54,729 nucleotides of DNA from an uncultured beta proteobacterium (GCA_903828665.1 CAIKMZ010000031.1:1-54729), one strand, 5' to 3'; counted from the first letter of the stretch, positions 7,223 to 19,706 are shown. Notes: a model not told the origin generated them from the letters alone. Numbers and translations are program-made.

Positions 7223-7255
7223 AAGGCCGCTAACTGTATGTCGTTAGCGGCCTTT
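7223..7255 (-). terminator. Rho-independent terminator downstream of tRNA-Pro
   Basis: AAAGGCCGCTAAC at 7223-7235 pairs with GTTAGCGGCCTTT at 7243-7255, a 13-bp stem with a 7-base loop. On the minus strand the stem is followed by further T residues, so it should stop transcription leaving the tRNA before it reaches the integrase. It lies on the element side of the tRNA 3' end. Confidence 0.8.
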
Positions 7256-7266
7256 ATCTGACCTAT

Positions 7267-7343
<77 letters not shown>

Positions 7344-7371
7344 AAATCTTGATTGCCGCACGCTTGCGGAC

Positions 7372-8355
7372 TTAGTACTGACGTTCGAGCAACTGTTGCG
7401 CCAATTGTATCAAACACTCCGTATGCGGTCCGGCCGGAAGTTGTCGGGCGGCGGCGATGGCGCGCTGGGCTTCATGGGTCGCCGCGAGCCGGGCCACATC
7501 CAGTGCCCCGGTGGTCCTGACGATTTCGACCACCTGATCGAGCATGGCGACACCACCCGACTCGATGGCGGTCTTGATGATGTCGCGCTGCTCGGGCGTG
7601 CCGCGCTGCATGGCTGCGATCAGGGGCAGCGTGGCTTTGCCTTCGCGCAGGTCATCGCCGAGGTTCTTGCCCATGACGGCGGCTTCGCCTGTGTAATCGA
7701 GCACGTCATCGATGATCTGAAACGCGGTGCCAATCGCCTGCCCATAGTCGACGCAGGCGCTTTCCATCAAAGGCGTGCTGTCAGCGAGGATAGCACCGAC
7801 CCTGGCGCTGGCCTCGAACAGTTTTGCCGTCTTGGAGCGGATCACCTGGAGGTAGCCCGCCTCGTCGAGTCCGGCGTTGTGCATGTTCATCAACTGCATC
7901 ACCTCGCCTTCCGAGATGATATTAGTGGCATCGGCCAGCACCTGCATCACGCGCATGTTCTGGGCATCGACCATCATCTGGAAGGATCGCGAGTACAGGA
8001 AGTCACCGACCAGAACGCTGGCCGGGTTGCCGAAGGTTTCGTTGGCCGTGGCGTTGCCGCGTCGCAGGGCGGAGTCGTCCACCACGTCGTCGTGCAGCAG
8101 GGTTGCGGTATGGATGAACTCGACCACGGCAGCCAGGTTGAAGCGTTGTGCACCGGTGTAACCCAGGGCGCCGCAGGTCAGCAGGAGCAGGGCCGGACGC
8201 AATCGCTTGCCGCCGGCGGCGATGATGTAGCGCGAAACCTGACCGATCAGTGGCACGCTCGAGTTGAGGCGGTAGGCGATGACCTGATCGACCTCGCGCA
8301 TATCCTGCGCGATGATGGCCAGGTTCGGGGCGGTGCTGGAGGGATTGACTTGCAA
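7372..8355 (-). CDS. ispB: Octaprenyl diphosphate synthase
   Basis: IspB adds isopentenyl units to farnesyl diphosphate to make the side chain of ubiquinone. The 327-residue protein has both aspartate-rich motifs of trans-prenyltransferases: DDVVD at 89-93 followed by SALRRG, and DDVLD at 216-220. GGKRLRP near 48-54 is the family substrate-binding motif. The start used here is TTG at 8355, which has no clear Shine-Dalgarno, but homologues carry a comparable N-terminal extension before GGKRLRP; the next ATG, at 8301, would remove 18 residues. It is divergent from rplU, a common arrangement in proteobacteria. Confidence 0.93.
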   Translation of the reverse strand: MQVNPSSTAPNLAIIAQDMREVDQVIAYRLNSSVPLIGQVSRYIIAAGGKRLRPALLLLTCGALGYTGAQRFNLAAVVEFIHTATLLHDDVVDDSALRRGNATANETFGNPASVLVGDFLYSRSFQMMVDAQNMRVMQVLADATNIISEGEVMQLMNMHNAGLDEAGYLQVIRSKTAKLFEASARVGAILADSTPLMESACVDYGQAIGTAFQIIDDVLDYTGEAAVMGKNLGDDLREGKATLPLIAAMQRGTPEQRDIIKTAIESGGVAMLDQVVEIVRTTGALDVARLAATHEAQRAIAAARQLPAGPHTECLIQLAQQLLERQY

Positions 8356-8380
8356 GACAGTTATTCGGTTGTTTGACGGG

Positions 8381-8386
8381 ATTATA
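8381..8386 (-). promoter_or_regulatory. Probable -10 element of ispB
   Basis: A consensus TATAAT lies on the minus strand at 8386-8381, about 25 bases before the TTG start of ispB. No good -35 hexamer is seen at the usual distance. The call rests on the -10 match and position only. Confidence 0.45.
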
Positions 8387-8445
8387 GAAAGCCGGACTGC
8401 CGGAAATTCCGGCCGCCGCCGCCGGAGGCTGAAGGTTTCACGCTG

Positions 8446-8454
8446 TGGTATAGT
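8446..8454 (+). promoter_or_regulatory. Probable extended -10 promoter of rplU-rpmA
   Basis: TGGTATAGT at 8446-8454 is an extended -10 (TGn followed by TATAGT) 49 bases before rplU. No strong -35 is present, which is acceptable for extended -10 promoters. This is the only good candidate in the 148-base ispB-rplU gap. Confidence 0.5.
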
Positions 8455-8503
8455 ACCGGGCTCTGTGAAAATTCGTTCGCGGAGTTAAATTCAAGAGGTC
8501 AAC

Positions 8504-8815
8504 ATGTACGCGGTCATAAAAACCGGTGGCAAGCAATATCGGGTTGCTGCTGGCGAAAAAATTAAAGTAGAACAGATTGCTGCGGACGTAGGCCAAGAGA
8601 TTGTGTTTGATCAGGTTCTGGCGGTCGGAAACGGCGCTGAACTGAAGGTCGGCACGCCCTTGGTGTCCGGCGCAACGGTGAGTGTCACGGTCGTGGCTCA
8701 CGGCAAGCACGACAAGGTCAGCATCTTCAAGATGCGCCGTCGCAAGCATTACCAAAAACGTCAAGGACATCGTCAGCAGTTCACCGAACTGCTGGTTGGT
8801 GCGATTTCTGCATAA
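8504..8815 (+). CDS. rplU: 50S ribosomal protein L21
   Basis: L21 binds 23S rRNA in the large subunit. The 103-residue protein begins [20 protein letters not shown] and has the basic C-terminal motif [20 protein letters not shown], both diagnostic of the family. An AGAGGT-type ribosome-binding site lies ahead of the ATG. It is followed 12 bases later by rpmA, the usual pair, and then by obgE. Confidence 0.97.
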   Translation: MYAVIKTGGKQYRVAAGEKIKVEQIAADVGQEIVFDQVLAVGNGAELKVGTPLVSGATVSVTVVAHGKHDKVSIFKMRRRKHYQKRQGHRQQFTELLVGAISA

Positions 8816-8827
8816 GGGGCAAGAGTC

Positions 8828-9085
8828 ATGGCACAGAAAAAAGGCGGCGGCTCTACGCGAAACGGGCGCGATTCGATGCCCAAAATGCTCGGTGTGAAGA
8901 AGTTCGGTGGTGAGTTGATCAGCGCAGGCGCGATCATCGTCCGCCAGCGCGGCACCAAGTTCCACCCCGGCACCAATGTCGGCATCGGCAAGGATCACAC
9001 CTTGTTTGCCTTGGTTGACGGCAATGTGTCGTTTGCCACCAAGGGCCCGTTGAACAAGCATACGGTGAGCGTGACTTCGGCTTAA
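8828..9085 (+). CDS. rpmA: 50S ribosomal protein L27
   Basis: L27 reaches toward the peptidyl-transferase centre with its N-terminus. This 85-residue protein begins [16 protein letters not shown], the conserved flexible tail, and continues with [20 protein letters not shown]. There is no cleavable N-terminal extension of the Firmicute type. It lies 12 bases after rplU and is followed by a terminator before obgE. Confidence 0.97.
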   Translation: MAQKKGGGSTRNGRDSMPKMLGVKKFGGELISAGAIIVRQRGTKFHPGTNVGIGKDHTLFALVDGNVSFATKGPLNKHTVSVTSA

Positions 9086-10291
<1,206 letters not shown>

Positions 10292-10337
10292 CGGCTTGTT
10301 GGCGGTAAGCGCAGGATTGTCCCAGCCGGAATTGACC

Positions 10338-11468
10338 ATGAAGAATGTCTCGCTAGTGTTGCGTGATGCCAGACGCATCGTCGTCAAGGTGGGCTCCAGC
10401 CTGGTGACCGACGAAGGCCGCGGGCTGGACGAGAACGCGATCGGAGAGTGGTGCCGGCAACTGTCTTTGCTGGTGCGCGGCGGGCGCGAGGTCATCATGG
10501 TCTCCAGCGGCGCCATCGCCGAAGGCATGAAGCGTCTGGGCTGGCGCACGCGACCGCACGAGATCCATGAACTCCAGGCCGCCGCCGCGGTCGGCCAGAT
10601 GGGCTTGGCACAGATGTACGAAACGAAGCTGCGCGAGAACGGACTGTGCAGCGCGCAGGTGCTGCTGACGCATGCCGACCTGGCCGACCGCGAACGCTAC
10701 CTCAACGCGCGTTCCACGTTGCTGACGCTGCTCAAACTGGGCGTGCTGCCGGTGATCAACGAGAACGACACGGTGGTCAACGACGAAATCAAGTTCGGTG
10801 ACAACGACACGCTGGGCGCGCTGGTGGCCAATCTGGTGGAGGCCGATGCGCTGATCATTTTGACGGACCAGAAGGGGCTTTACAGCGCCGATCCACGCAA
10901 GGATCCGGCTGCCGAATTCGTGCACGAAGCCAAGGCTGGCGACCCGGCCCTCGAAGCGATGGCTGGCGGCGCCGGTTCGAGCCTGGGCCGTGGCGGCATG
11001 ATCACCAAGATTCTGGCGGCCAGACGCGCTGCCGGTTCGGGCGCCTCGACGGTCATTGCCTGGGGACGCGAACCCGATGTGCTGCTGCGCCTGAGCCGGG
11101 GCGAACCGATCGGAACCTTGCTGGTGGCGCAGACGCAGAAGACCCAGGCCCGCAAGCAGTGGATCGCCGATCACCTGCAACTGCGCGGTTCGGTGCTGGT
11201 TGATGCCGGCGCGGCAGCAAAACTGCGCGACGAGGGCAAGAGCCTCTTGCCGATCGGCATGACCGGTGTGACCGGTGAGTTCTCACGCGGCGACGTGATC
11301 GCCATTCGTGATGCCGAGGGCGTGGAGATGGCGCGCGGCCTGGCCAATTACGCCAGCGTCGAGGCCCGACTGATCTGTCGCAAGCCTTCGAGCGAATTTG
11401 AAAAGTTGCTGGGGTATGCCGCCGAGCCGGAGATGGTGCACCGGGACAATCTGGTGCTGACCCGCTGA
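10338..11468 (+). CDS. proB: Glutamate 5-kinase
   Basis: ProB phosphorylates glutamate, the first and feedback-controlled step of proline synthesis. The 376-residue protein has the amino-acid kinase domain ([17 protein letters not shown] near the N-terminus, then [16 protein letters not shown], and the conserved [18 protein letters not shown] and [12 protein letters not shown]) and a C-terminal PUA domain (about residues 275-370). The ATG at 10338 is chosen because the kinase domain begins directly after it. It lies 46 bases downstream of obgE and may be cotranscribed. Confidence 0.96.
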   Translation: MKNVSLVLRDARRIVVKVGSSLVTDEGRGLDENAIGEWCRQLSLLVRGGREVIMVSSGAIAEGMKRLGWRTRPHEIHELQAAAAVGQMGLAQMYETKLRENGLCSAQVLLTHADLADRERYLNARSTLLTLLKLGVLPVINENDTVVNDEIKFGDNDTLGALVANLVEADALIILTDQKGLYSADPRKDPAAEFVHEAKAGDPALEAMAGGAGSSLGRGGMITKILAARRAAGSGASTVIAWGREPDVLLRLSRGEPIGTLLVAQTQKTQARKQWIADHLQLRGSVLVDAGAAAKLRDEGKSLLPIGMTGVTGEFSRGDVIAIRDAEGVEMARGLANYASVEARLICRKPSSEFEKLLGYAAEPEMVHRDNLVLTR

Positions 11469-11506
11469 AGCTGTCCGCCGCACGGATGTCGCAGCCCGTG
11501 CCGGTC

Positions 11507-12004
11507 TCAGAAGGGGTGGGGATTCACGTTCTTCAGCGCTTTGACAATGGCGGGCACGGAACTGGCGGCGGTTGACCGGCCTTCGCAAAGCCCTTGTCTG
11601 GCAAGCGCCATGGCATGTTTGGAGGGCAGATTGCCGTTCCAGTCTTGCCACTGCGGGTCCGCAACCAAGGTCCACTGACCATTCGATGCGAAGCGGGCGA
11701 ACGTCTTGACCTCCGCGGTGGCGCAGCGAATGCCCTCGTACATGGCGCTGATCGATCCGGTGCTGCCTTTGGCTGCCGCGACATAGCGGACGATGCCATC
11801 CGGCGTGATGGACAGTGTTGCCGGATCGACGCCAAAGCGCAGGGAGACATAGCTCGGCATTTCAATCGGAATCAATCGGCTCACGTCGAATGCCGGCGGT
11901 GGCGGTGCTGCAGACTCTTTCCAGTCCGGATCGGTTACCGGCTGGGCTGCAACGCCAAGCGTTGCCAGCGTCAATCCCATCGCGACTGATTTATTGAACT
12001 TCAT
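11507..12004 (-). CDS. CNP1-like family exported protein
   Basis: This 165-residue protein matches the CNP1-like family, whose function is not known. Residues 1-20 form a signal peptide ([20 protein letters not shown]), so it is probably periplasmic. The body has [20 protein letters not shown] and the family-type [13 protein letters not shown] segment near the middle. The start has AAGGAAC ahead of it and overlaps the 3' end of rppH by 14 bases, so translation is likely coupled. It converges on proB. Confidence 0.8.
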   Translation of the reverse strand: MKFNKSVAMGLTLATLGVAAQPVTDPDWKESAAPPPPAFDVSRLIPIEMPSYVSLRFGVDPATLSITPDGIVRYVAAAKGSTGSISAMYEGIRCATAEVKTFARFASNGQWTLVADPQWQDWNGNLPSKHAMALARQGLCEGRSTAASSVPAIVKALKNVNPHPF

Positions 12005-12641
12005 GCGTTCCTTGCGGTCGGTCGGAGTCTTGGTTGCATTGAATATCGGGCACGAAACTGCCGCCCGGTGGCAGCTCCATGCCGTGTCCCAGCACGCCGG
12101 CTTGCCCGGCGCCCGCATCCTGTTCTTGCGGTCGCATGCCTTGCCGCAGGAACCGGTTCCGGTATTCATTGCGTGGCAAATGGCGCGCCAGCTCGGTCAA
12201 GGCCATTTCGTATACGCCGCGCTTGAACTCGACAACAGCGTCCAGCGGAACCCAGTAGTCGTTCCAGCGCCAGGCATCGAATTCAGGATGGTCGGTCGCA
12301 CGCAGGTTGAGGTCCCAGTCGTTGCCGAGCAGTTGCAGCAGAAACCAGATCTGTTTCTGGCCTTTGTAATGACCGCGCGCATCGCGTCGGATGTATCTGT
12401 CCGGCACCTCGTAGCGCAACCAGTCTCGGGTGCGGGCAACAATGCGAATATGCTCCCGAAGGAGCCCCACTTCCTCGTGCAGTTCGCGGACCATGGCCTG
12501 CTCCGGGGTTTCGCCCCGATCAATGCCACCCTGCGGAAACTGCCAGGAGTGCGTACGAATTCGCTTGCCCCAGAACACCTGATTCTTCTGGTTGAGCAGG
12601 ATGATGCCGACGTTGGGCCTAAAGCCGTCCCGGTCAAGCAT
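11991..12641 (-). CDS. rppH: RNA pyrophosphohydrolase
   Basis: RppH removes pyrophosphate from the 5' end of mRNA and so triggers decay. The 216-residue protein begins [18 protein letters not shown] and has the Nudix box [20 protein letters not shown], then VGL. Further landmarks are the WLRYEVP motif and [10 protein letters not shown]. An upstream in-frame TTG at 12647 is possible; the ATG at 12641 fits the family. The C-terminal tail of about 55 residues is longer than in E. coli RppH, as in other betaproteobacteria. It is divergent from proS. Confidence 0.94.
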   Translation of the reverse strand: MLDRDGFRPNVGIILLNQKNQVFWGKRIRTHSWQFPQGGIDRGETPEQAMVRELHEEVGLLREHIRIVARTRDWLRYEVPDRYIRRDARGHYKGQKQIWFLLQLLGNDWDLNLRATDHPEFDAWRWNDYWVPLDAVVEFKRGVYEMALTELARHLPRNEYRNRFLRQGMRPQEQDAGAGQAGVLGHGMELPPGGSFVPDIQCNQDSDRPQGTHEVQ

Positions 12642-12735
12642 AATCAAACCCCAATTTTTAAACTGTATCCATTATGCACAGCGAGCGCCGTGCATCAAGA
12701 GGTATAGCCCTTGTTTATATTTCCCGAGCACTGAC

Positions 12736-14478
<1,743 letters not shown>

Positions 14479-14496
14479 TGCGGCGGGGTCGCGCAG

Positions 14497-15135
14497 ATGT
14501 TCTTAAGACGACATGGCCTCCTGGCGCTGCTGGCGGGTTGGGGATCGTTGTCCTTGCCCGCGCCGGCGCATGCCGGAAACCAGATCGAGGAGCCGCTCGC
14601 GGATTCGGTGCGCAGTGCGCTGAGTGCGGCTGTTTCCGATGACGCGCCGCCGGTGCCTGAGTTTGCGGACACCGAATCGCGCCTGCGCTACCTGCGCTGG
14701 CTGGGCAATGCCAGCGGCCGCTTGAGGAAGCAGAAGCCCGACTGGAACGTGCGCCGGGAGTTCCTGCAAACCCTCTGGTACGAGAGTCGACGCGCCGGTC
14801 TAGACCCGGCGCTGGTGCTCGGGCTGGTCCAGGTGGAAAGCAACTTCCGCAAATTCGCCGTCTCCAGTACCGGGGCGCGTGGCTATATGCAGGTGATGCC
14901 GTTCTGGACCCGGGTGCTGGCAGACGGTGATTCCGGCAAGCTGTTTCACCTGCAGACCAATCTGCGCTTTGGTTGCGTCATCCTGCGCCATTACTTGGAC
15001 CGTGAAAAAGGGGACCTCTTCCTCGCGCTCGGCCGCTATAACGGCTCGCGCGGCCAATCGCCGTACCCGCAGGCCGTGCTGGCTGCCAAAAGGCGATGGG
15101 AGTTTCGCGGGGATGCCGGAGCGGGTCCGGCCTGA
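14497..15135 (+). CDS. Lytic transglycosylase (SLT domain), periplasmic
   Basis: The protein should cleave peptidoglycan glycan strands with formation of anhydro-muropeptides. It has a signal peptide ending PAPAHA at residue 26 and a Slt-type domain from about residue 85. The catalytic Glu is E114 in GLVQVESNFRKF, followed by STGARGYMQVMPFW and ALGRYNGSRG, which are the family motifs. At 212 residues it is one of the small Slt-like proteins rather than full-length Slt70. It follows proS closely and may be cotranscribed. Confidence 0.9.
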   Translation: MFLRRHGLLALLAGWGSLSLPAPAHAGNQIEEPLADSVRSALSAAVSDDAPPVPEFADTESRLRYLRWLGNASGRLRKQKPDWNVRREFLQTLWYESRRAGLDPALVLGLVQVESNFRKFAVSSTGARGYMQVMPFWTRVLADGDSGKLFHLQTNLRFGCVILRHYLDREKGDLFLALGRYNGSRGQSPYPQAVLAAKRRWEFRGDAGAGPA

Positions 15136-15159
15136 TCCCGCGCGCTGCCGATCGGCGGT

Positions 15160-15477
15160 CTAGCCGGCCAGGGCCTTTTGCAGCTCGCCGCTCTCGTACA
15201 TTTCCATCATGATGTCCGAGCCGCCAATGAACTCACCCTTGACATAGAGCTGCGGAATGGTTGGCCAGTTGCTGTACTCCTTGATGCCGGCCCGAATTTC
15301 GGCGTCTTCCAGCACATTGACCGTTTTCACGGCGTCCGGCTTGACACCACAGGCCTGCAGGATCTGAATCGCGCGGCCGGAAAAACCGCATTGCGGGAAA
15401 CTGGCGTTGCCCTTCATGAACAGCACCACGTCGTTGCCCTTGACCAGTGTGTCGATTCGTTGTTGTGTGTCGCTCAT
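15160..15477 (-). CDS. grxD: Monothiol glutaredoxin Grx4 family
   Basis: Monothiol CGFS glutaredoxins bind and transfer [2Fe-2S] clusters. The 105-residue protein has the active motif CGFS at 30-33 in [10 protein letters not shown], then the glutathione-binding [20 protein letters not shown]. Length and residues match E. coli GrxD. It is on the minus strand between a lytic transglycosylase gene and tsaD, with no clear operon partner here. Confidence 0.96.
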   Translation of the reverse strand: MSDTQQRIDTLVKGNDVVLFMKGNASFPQCGFSGRAIQILQACGVKPDAVKTVNVLEDAEIRAGIKEYSNWPTIPQLYVKGEFIGGSDIMMEMYESGELQKALAG

Positions 15478-15584
15478 CTCAGCTTTCCTAAAGGATCAAA
15501 GCGCAATTATTCCACCTTCGGCATGCGCGCGTTGCCGGTGCGGTGGTGCCTGCGCGGCGCAGGCTTCACCTACACTCGGCGCCT

Positions 15585-16649
15585 ATGGCAAAAACCCTGC
15601 ACGTGTTGGGGATTGAATCCTCCTGTGACGAGACCGGCGTGGCGCTGGTCGCGCTGCACGGTGACGACCTGCCGAGGCTGCTGGCGCATGCGCTGTACAG
15701 CCAGATCGACATGCACCAGGCCTATGGCGGCGTCGTGCCCGAACTGGCCAGTCGCGACCACATTCGTCGTGTCTTGCCGCTGACACAACAGGTGCTTCGC
15801 GAATCCGGACGAACACTGGCCGAGATCGATGTCGTGGCCTTCACCCGCGGCCCCGGCCTGGCTGGCGCCTTGCTGGTGGGCGCAGGCGTGGCCTGCGCAC
15901 TCGGTGCCGCGCTGAGGAAGCCGGTGCTCGGTGTCCATCATCTGGAAGGTCACTTGCTGTCGCCATTCTTGAGCGCCGATCCACCCGAGTTCCCGTTTGT
16001 TGCACTTTTGGTGTCGGGTGGCCATACGCAATTGATGCGGGTCGACGGGGTGGGGCGCTACACCCTGCTTGGCGAGACGATCGATGATGCGGCGGGCGAG
16101 GCGTTTGACAAGTCAGCCAAGTTGCTGGGCCTGGCCTATCCGGGCGGACCGGCCCTGGCCATCCTGGCCGAGCAAGGCAATCCGTCCGCCTACGCGCTGC
16201 CGCGACCTCTGCTCAAGAGCGGCAATCTCGATTTTTCATTCGCGGGCTTGAAGACCGCCGTGATGGTGCAGGCCAGAAAGCTCGCGGCTGCACAAGGCTG
16301 CGAACTGGAGAAACTGCCGACGACTGTGCGCGCCGACCTTGCTGCCTCAACGCAGGCGGCGATTGTGGAAGTGCTGGTGAAGAAGTCGATCGCGGCACTG
16401 GCGCAGACCGGCATGCGGCGCCTCGTGGTGGCCGGCGGTGTTGGTGCCAACCGCAAGTTGCGCGAGCAACTCAATGCCGAGTGTGCCAAACGGCAGGTGC
16501 GGGTGCACTACCCGGAAATGCATTTGTGCACTGACAACGGCGCCATGATAGCGATGGCCGCCGCCATGCGTCTGCAGTCGGGACAGCAGACGGCCAGCGC
16601 GGTCTACGCCTTTGACGTCAAACCGCGCTGGCCGTTGCAACTGCTTTGA
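15585..16649 (+). CDS. tsaD: tRNA N6-threonylcarbamoyladenosine transferase subunit TsaD
   Basis: TsaD transfers the threonylcarbamoyl group to A37 of ANN-decoding tRNAs, with TsaB and TsaE. The 354-residue protein has the ASKHA fold with [14 protein letters not shown] near the N-terminus, the metal-binding HHLEGH motif at about 121-126, SGGHTQLM, and the C-terminal [13 protein letters not shown] and DNGAMIAMA. The ATG at 15585 is chosen from the family N-terminus [16 protein letters not shown]. It is divergent from grxD. Confidence 0.97.
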   Translation: MAKTLHVLGIESSCDETGVALVALHGDDLPRLLAHALYSQIDMHQAYGGVVPELASRDHIRRVLPLTQQVLRESGRTLAEIDVVAFTRGPGLAGALLVGAGVACALGAALRKPVLGVHHLEGHLLSPFLSADPPEFPFVALLVSGGHTQLMRVDGVGRYTLLGETIDDAAGEAFDKSAKLLGLAYPGGPALAILAEQGNPSAYALPRPLLKSGNLDFSFAGLKTAVMVQARKLAAAQGCELEKLPTTVRADLAASTQAAIVEVLVKKSIAALAQTGMRRLVVAGGVGANRKLREQLNAECAKRQVRVHYPEMHLCTDNGAMIAMAAAMRLQSGQQTASAVYAFDVKPRWPLQLL

Positions 16650-16706
16650 AAAGATGCCCGCCAGGGCCGGGGTGAGCGTGAGCTGCCAGCGCCGTGCTGC
16701 CGCGAA

Positions 16707-17084
16707 TCAGTTGATGGTCAGGGTCGTTACCCGGCTGGCAGGGACAAGCTTGGCAAGCTTGAGGGTGAGTACACCATGCTCAAGGGCCGCTTCGCTGCTG
16801 GCAGCGTCGATGTCCTGTGGCAGCTCGTAGGCTGACTTGTACTGGCGTGGCGCGCCTTCCTTGCTCTCGATGCGCACGATCGCGTCTTCGATGCCGATGA
16901 TCAATTGGTCCTTGGCGATGCCGGGCACGTCGAAGCGCAGCGTGAAGGACTTCTCGTCCTGCTCGATCGAGCATGCCGTGCGGTGACCGGCCAATTGCGC
17001 CTCGGACTGGAAGCGCTCAAGCGAGCGCCCCGCAGTTGCATAGGCGGGATGACGCAGGCCGACGGGGGTGGTGGCAAAAAACAT
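16707..17084 (-). CDS. Small heat-shock protein (Hsp20 / alpha-crystallin family)
   Basis: Small heat-shock proteins bind unfolding proteins. This 125-residue protein has a short N-terminal arm, an alpha-crystallin domain (about residues 35-120) containing SFTLRFDVPGIAKDQL and the ELPQDIDAASSEAALEHGVL segment with the usual GVL turn, and the terminal beta strand. The ATG at 17084 has an AAGGAG site seven bases ahead. It is divergent from the ABC binding-protein gene. Confidence 0.85.
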   Translation of the reverse strand: MFFATTPVGLRHPAYATAGRSLERFQSEAQLAGHRTACSIEQDEKSFTLRFDVPGIAKDQLIIGIEDAIVRIESKEGAPRQYKSAYELPQDIDAASSEAALEHGVLTLKLAKLVPASRVTTLTIN

Positions 17085-17139
17085 GGTGTGACTCCTTGTA
17101 CACTGCGCGGCGTTCAACGCGAAGCGCCGCTTGTGTCCA

Positions 17140-17167
17140 ATCTGCGCGCAATGCATCTGTTTTCAAG
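17140..17167 (-). promoter_or_regulatory. Possible sigma-32-type promoter of the hsp20 gene
   Basis: On the minus strand CTTGAA (17167-17162) matches the sigma-32 -35 core, and 15 bases later CGCAGAT is a partial match to the CCCCAT-type -10. It lies about 55 bases ahead of the start codon. Heat-shock control of such genes is common; the -10 match is poor, so this is tentative. Confidence 0.3.
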
Positions 17168-17178
17168 AGAAAGTTTTC

Positions 17179-18459
17179 ATGTTTATTCTTTTGTGCCGGG
17201 CCTTGAAATTGGCGCTGCTGGCGCTATGCGCTGCAGCGCCGGGCCTGGTCCGGGCCGAACCGGTGCCGATCAGGGTGGCGCTGATCGAGAGCCTGAGCGG
17301 CCCGTTTGCCAACACCGGCGAGGCCGTGCTGCGCAACCTGACTTGGGCTGTGGAGCGCGTCAATGCAGGCGGCGGCGTCAAGTTGACCGGGACCCGCACT
17401 GCTCAGCCGCTCCTGCTGGAGCGCTACGACAGCAAAGGCCAGAACGAGGAGGCCTTGTCAGCGCTCAAAGCGGCGATTGACGACGGCGCGCAGTTCATCG
17501 TGCAGGGCAATTCTTCATCCGTCGCGGCTGCGTTGATCGACGCCATCAACAAGCACAACGAGCGTGCGCCGGACAAGCGTGTGCTGTTCCTGAACTACTC
17601 GGCGGTCGATCCCGTTCTGACGAACGAAAAATGCAGCTTCTGGCACTTCCGCTTCGATGCCCACGCCGACATGCGCATGAGCGCGCTGATGGCGGTGCTC
17701 AAGGATGATCGCGCGCTCAAGCGTGTCTACCTGATCGGCCAGGATTACAGCTTCGGCCACGCGGTGGCGCGGGAGGCCAAACGTCAGCTCGCCGGTCTGC
17801 GCCCCGATGTGCAACTGGTGGGGGATGAGTTGCACCCGATGGGGCGCATCAAGGACTTTTTGCCCTATGCAGCCAAGATCAAGGCCAGTGGTGCCCAGGC
17901 CGTCATCACCGGTAATTTCGGCAATGATTTGACGCTGCTGGTCAAGGCCGCCAGGGAAGGCGGCTTCAAGGGCAAGTTCTACACGTTCTATGGCAATGCG
18001 CTGGGTGCGCCGGCGGCCATGGGCGATGCCGGTATCGGCAAGGTGCTGGCCGTGGCCGACTGGCTGCCCAACGTTGCCAATGTCGCTAGCGAGGACTTTT
18101 ACCGGTCTTTCCGCCAGCGCTTTCCGAAGCCGGCCGACGACTACGTTCACCTTCGCATGCAGTTGATGATGGCCGCGCTGGCGCAGGCGATCGAAAAGGC
18201 CGGCACCACCGATGCGTTTGCCGTCGCCAGCGCGTTGGAGCATGCCAAGGTCACGCTCGCCGGCCAAACCGGCCGCATGCGGGCGCTTGACCATCAATTC
18301 CAGCAGCCTCTGGTTGTCGGCGTGATGGACCGGCAAGGCGAACACGGCGTCAAGTTTGACGTTGAAGGTTCGGGCTACGGCTTTCGTGTGGTCAAGACCA
18401 TTGCCGCCACCGATGCCGAGCAGCCCAGCACCTGCAGCATGCAGCGTCCTGTCAAATAA
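17179..18459 (+). CDS. ABC transporter substrate-binding protein, branched-chain amino acid type
   Basis: The 426-residue protein belongs to the Peripla_BP_6 (LivK-like) family, which binds amino acids, amides or aromatic acids in the periplasm. A signal peptide ends at about A26 (GLVRA|EP). The mature part begins with IRVALIESLSGPFANTGEAV, the typical first strand and ligand loop, and later has KRVYLIGQDYSFGHAVAREA. No permease or ATPase genes adjoin it; instead an aminotransferase gene follows after 23 bases. The ligand cannot be told from sequence. Confidence 0.85.
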   Translation: MFILLCRALKLALLALCAAAPGLVRAEPVPIRVALIESLSGPFANTGEAVLRNLTWAVERVNAGGGVKLTGTRTAQPLLLERYDSKGQNEEALSALKAAIDDGAQFIVQGNSSSVAAALIDAINKHNERAPDKRVLFLNYSAVDPVLTNEKCSFWHFRFDAHADMRMSALMAVLKDDRALKRVYLIGQDYSFGHAVAREAKRQLAGLRPDVQLVGDELHPMGRIKDFLPYAAKIKASGAQAVITGNFGNDLTLLVKAAREGGFKGKFYTFYGNALGAPAAMGDAGIGKVLAVADWLPNVANVASEDFYRSFRQRFPKPADDYVHLRMQLMMAALAQAIEKAGTTDAFAVASALEHAKVTLAGQTGRMRALDHQFQQPLVVGVMDRQGEHGVKFDVEGSGYGFRVVKTIAATDAEQPSTCSMQRPVK

Positions 18460-18482
18460 TCAACCGATCGATCAGGTCCACC

Positions 18483-19643
18483 ATGCGCCAAGTTATCCAG
18501 AACCTTGAAGAATCCAGAATCCGTGAAGTAGCCAATGCCGGCATGGGGCGCGACGACGTGCTGGCCTTCTGGTTTGGCGAGAGCGACGAGGTGACGCCCG
18601 CGTTCATTCGGCAGGCGGCGATTGATTCGCTGCAGCAAGGCGAGACCTTTTACGCGCACAACCTGGGGCTGCCCGAGCTGCGCCAGGAAATTTCAAACTA
18701 CATGAGCGCACGCCATGGGCCGATTGGCGTCGAGCGCATTGCGGTGACCAGCGGCGGCGTCAACGCCCTGATGCTGGCCGTGCAGCAACTCGTCGATGCG
18801 GGCGACGAGGTGGTGGCGGTGACGCCGGTCTGGCCCAATCTGACCGCACAGCCCGCGATCATGGGCGCACGGGTCACATGCGTGGCGCTGACACCGGTGG
18901 ATGGTGCCTGGATGTTGGACCTCGGTGCCTTGCTGGCGGCGGTGACATCTTCAACCAAGGTCCTGATCATCAACGCGCCGAACAACCCCACCGGCTGGAC
19001 GCTGGACCAGGCGGTGCAGCAGCGCATCCTGGACCATTGCCGGTCGACCGGCACCTGGATACTGGCGGACGAGGTCTATGAGCGGCTGTACTACGAACCC
19101 AGCGCGAACGGCTGCGCGCCGAGCTTTCTCGATCTCGCCACGCCAGAGGACCGCCTGGTCGTGGTGCACAGCTTTTCTAAGAGCTTTCTCATGACCGGCT
19201 GGCGGCTGGGCTGGCTGGTCATGCCGCCGGCCATGACGCATCACATGGGCAAGCTGATCGAGTTCAATACCTCGTGCGCCAGTGTTTTCACGCAGCGTGC
19301 CGGCATCGTCGCCTTGCAGCGCACCGACGAGGTGACGCCGCAGGTGGTGGCGCATCTGAAGATCTGCCGTGACACGCTGGTGCCTCTGCTGCAGGCGATT
19401 CCCGGCGTGCGGGTGGCGATGCCGCGCGGCGGCATGTACGCGTTCTTCAAGCTGCCCGGCTTTGATGATTCGCTGGCAACCGCCAAGCGTCTGCTGGCCG
19501 AGGCCGGGCTGGGCCTGGCACCCGGAGAGGCGTTCGCGCCGCAGGCGCGCGGCTGGCTGCGCTGGTGTTTTGCATCGAAAGAGCCGCAACGGCTGGTGCT
19601 GGGTGTGGCGCGTTTGCGGCCGTGGCTTGACGCGCAGGCCTGA
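18483..19643 (+). CDS. Pyridoxal-phosphate aminotransferase, class I/II
   Basis: This 386-residue enzyme is a fold-type I aminotransferase. It has TSGGVNALMLAVQQL (PLP phosphate site), NAPNNPTGW (about 163-171), ILADEVYERLYY with the pyridine-binding Asp, and the PLP lysine K233 in SFSKSFLMTGWRLGW, with a C-terminal WLRWCFAS carrying the likely carboxylate-binding Arg. The substrate is not clear; aspartate, alanine and related amino acids are all handled by this group. It follows the binding-protein gene closely, which suggests joint amino-acid uptake and use. Confidence 0.88.
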   Translation: MRQVIQNLEESRIREVANAGMGRDDVLAFWFGESDEVTPAFIRQAAIDSLQQGETFYAHNLGLPELRQEISNYMSARHGPIGVERIAVTSGGVNALMLAVQQLVDAGDEVVAVTPVWPNLTAQPAIMGARVTCVALTPVDGAWMLDLGALLAAVTSSTKVLIINAPNNPTGWTLDQAVQQRILDHCRSTGTWILADEVYERLYYEPSANGCAPSFLDLATPEDRLVVVHSFSKSFLMTGWRLGWLVMPPAMTHHMGKLIEFNTSCASVFTQRAGIVALQRTDEVTPQVVAHLKICRDTLVPLLQAIPGVRVAMPRGGMYAFFKLPGFDDSLATAKRLLAEAGLGLAPGEAFAPQARGWLRWCFASKEPQRLVLGVARLRPWLDAQA

Positions 19644-19706
19644 TGGCGAATCGGGTAGCGGCTCTGTGTTTCAGACGCGGTTCCAGGGCGTTGGCAGGGG
19701 TTTGGT

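Larger units (their letters stand above)
1..7266. mobile_element. Integrated P4-like phage satellite or prophage, right part; left end outside the window
   Basis: All genes between the window start and tRNA-Pro are on the minus strand and are typical of an integrated phage element: tyrosine integrase next to the tRNA 3' end, toxin-antitoxin pair, AlpA-type regulator, P4-type primase/helicase, then TerS and the start of TerL. The region is less GC-rich than the housekeeping genes that follow. Integration at a tRNA 3' end is the usual habit of P4-type integrases, so attR should lie in the 3' half of the tRNA-Pro gene. No second copy of the tRNA 3' sequence is seen inside the window, so the other boundary is to the left. 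Because it encodes its own terminase, it is either a prophage or a capsid-forming satellite; the missing left part would decide. Confidence 0.85.
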
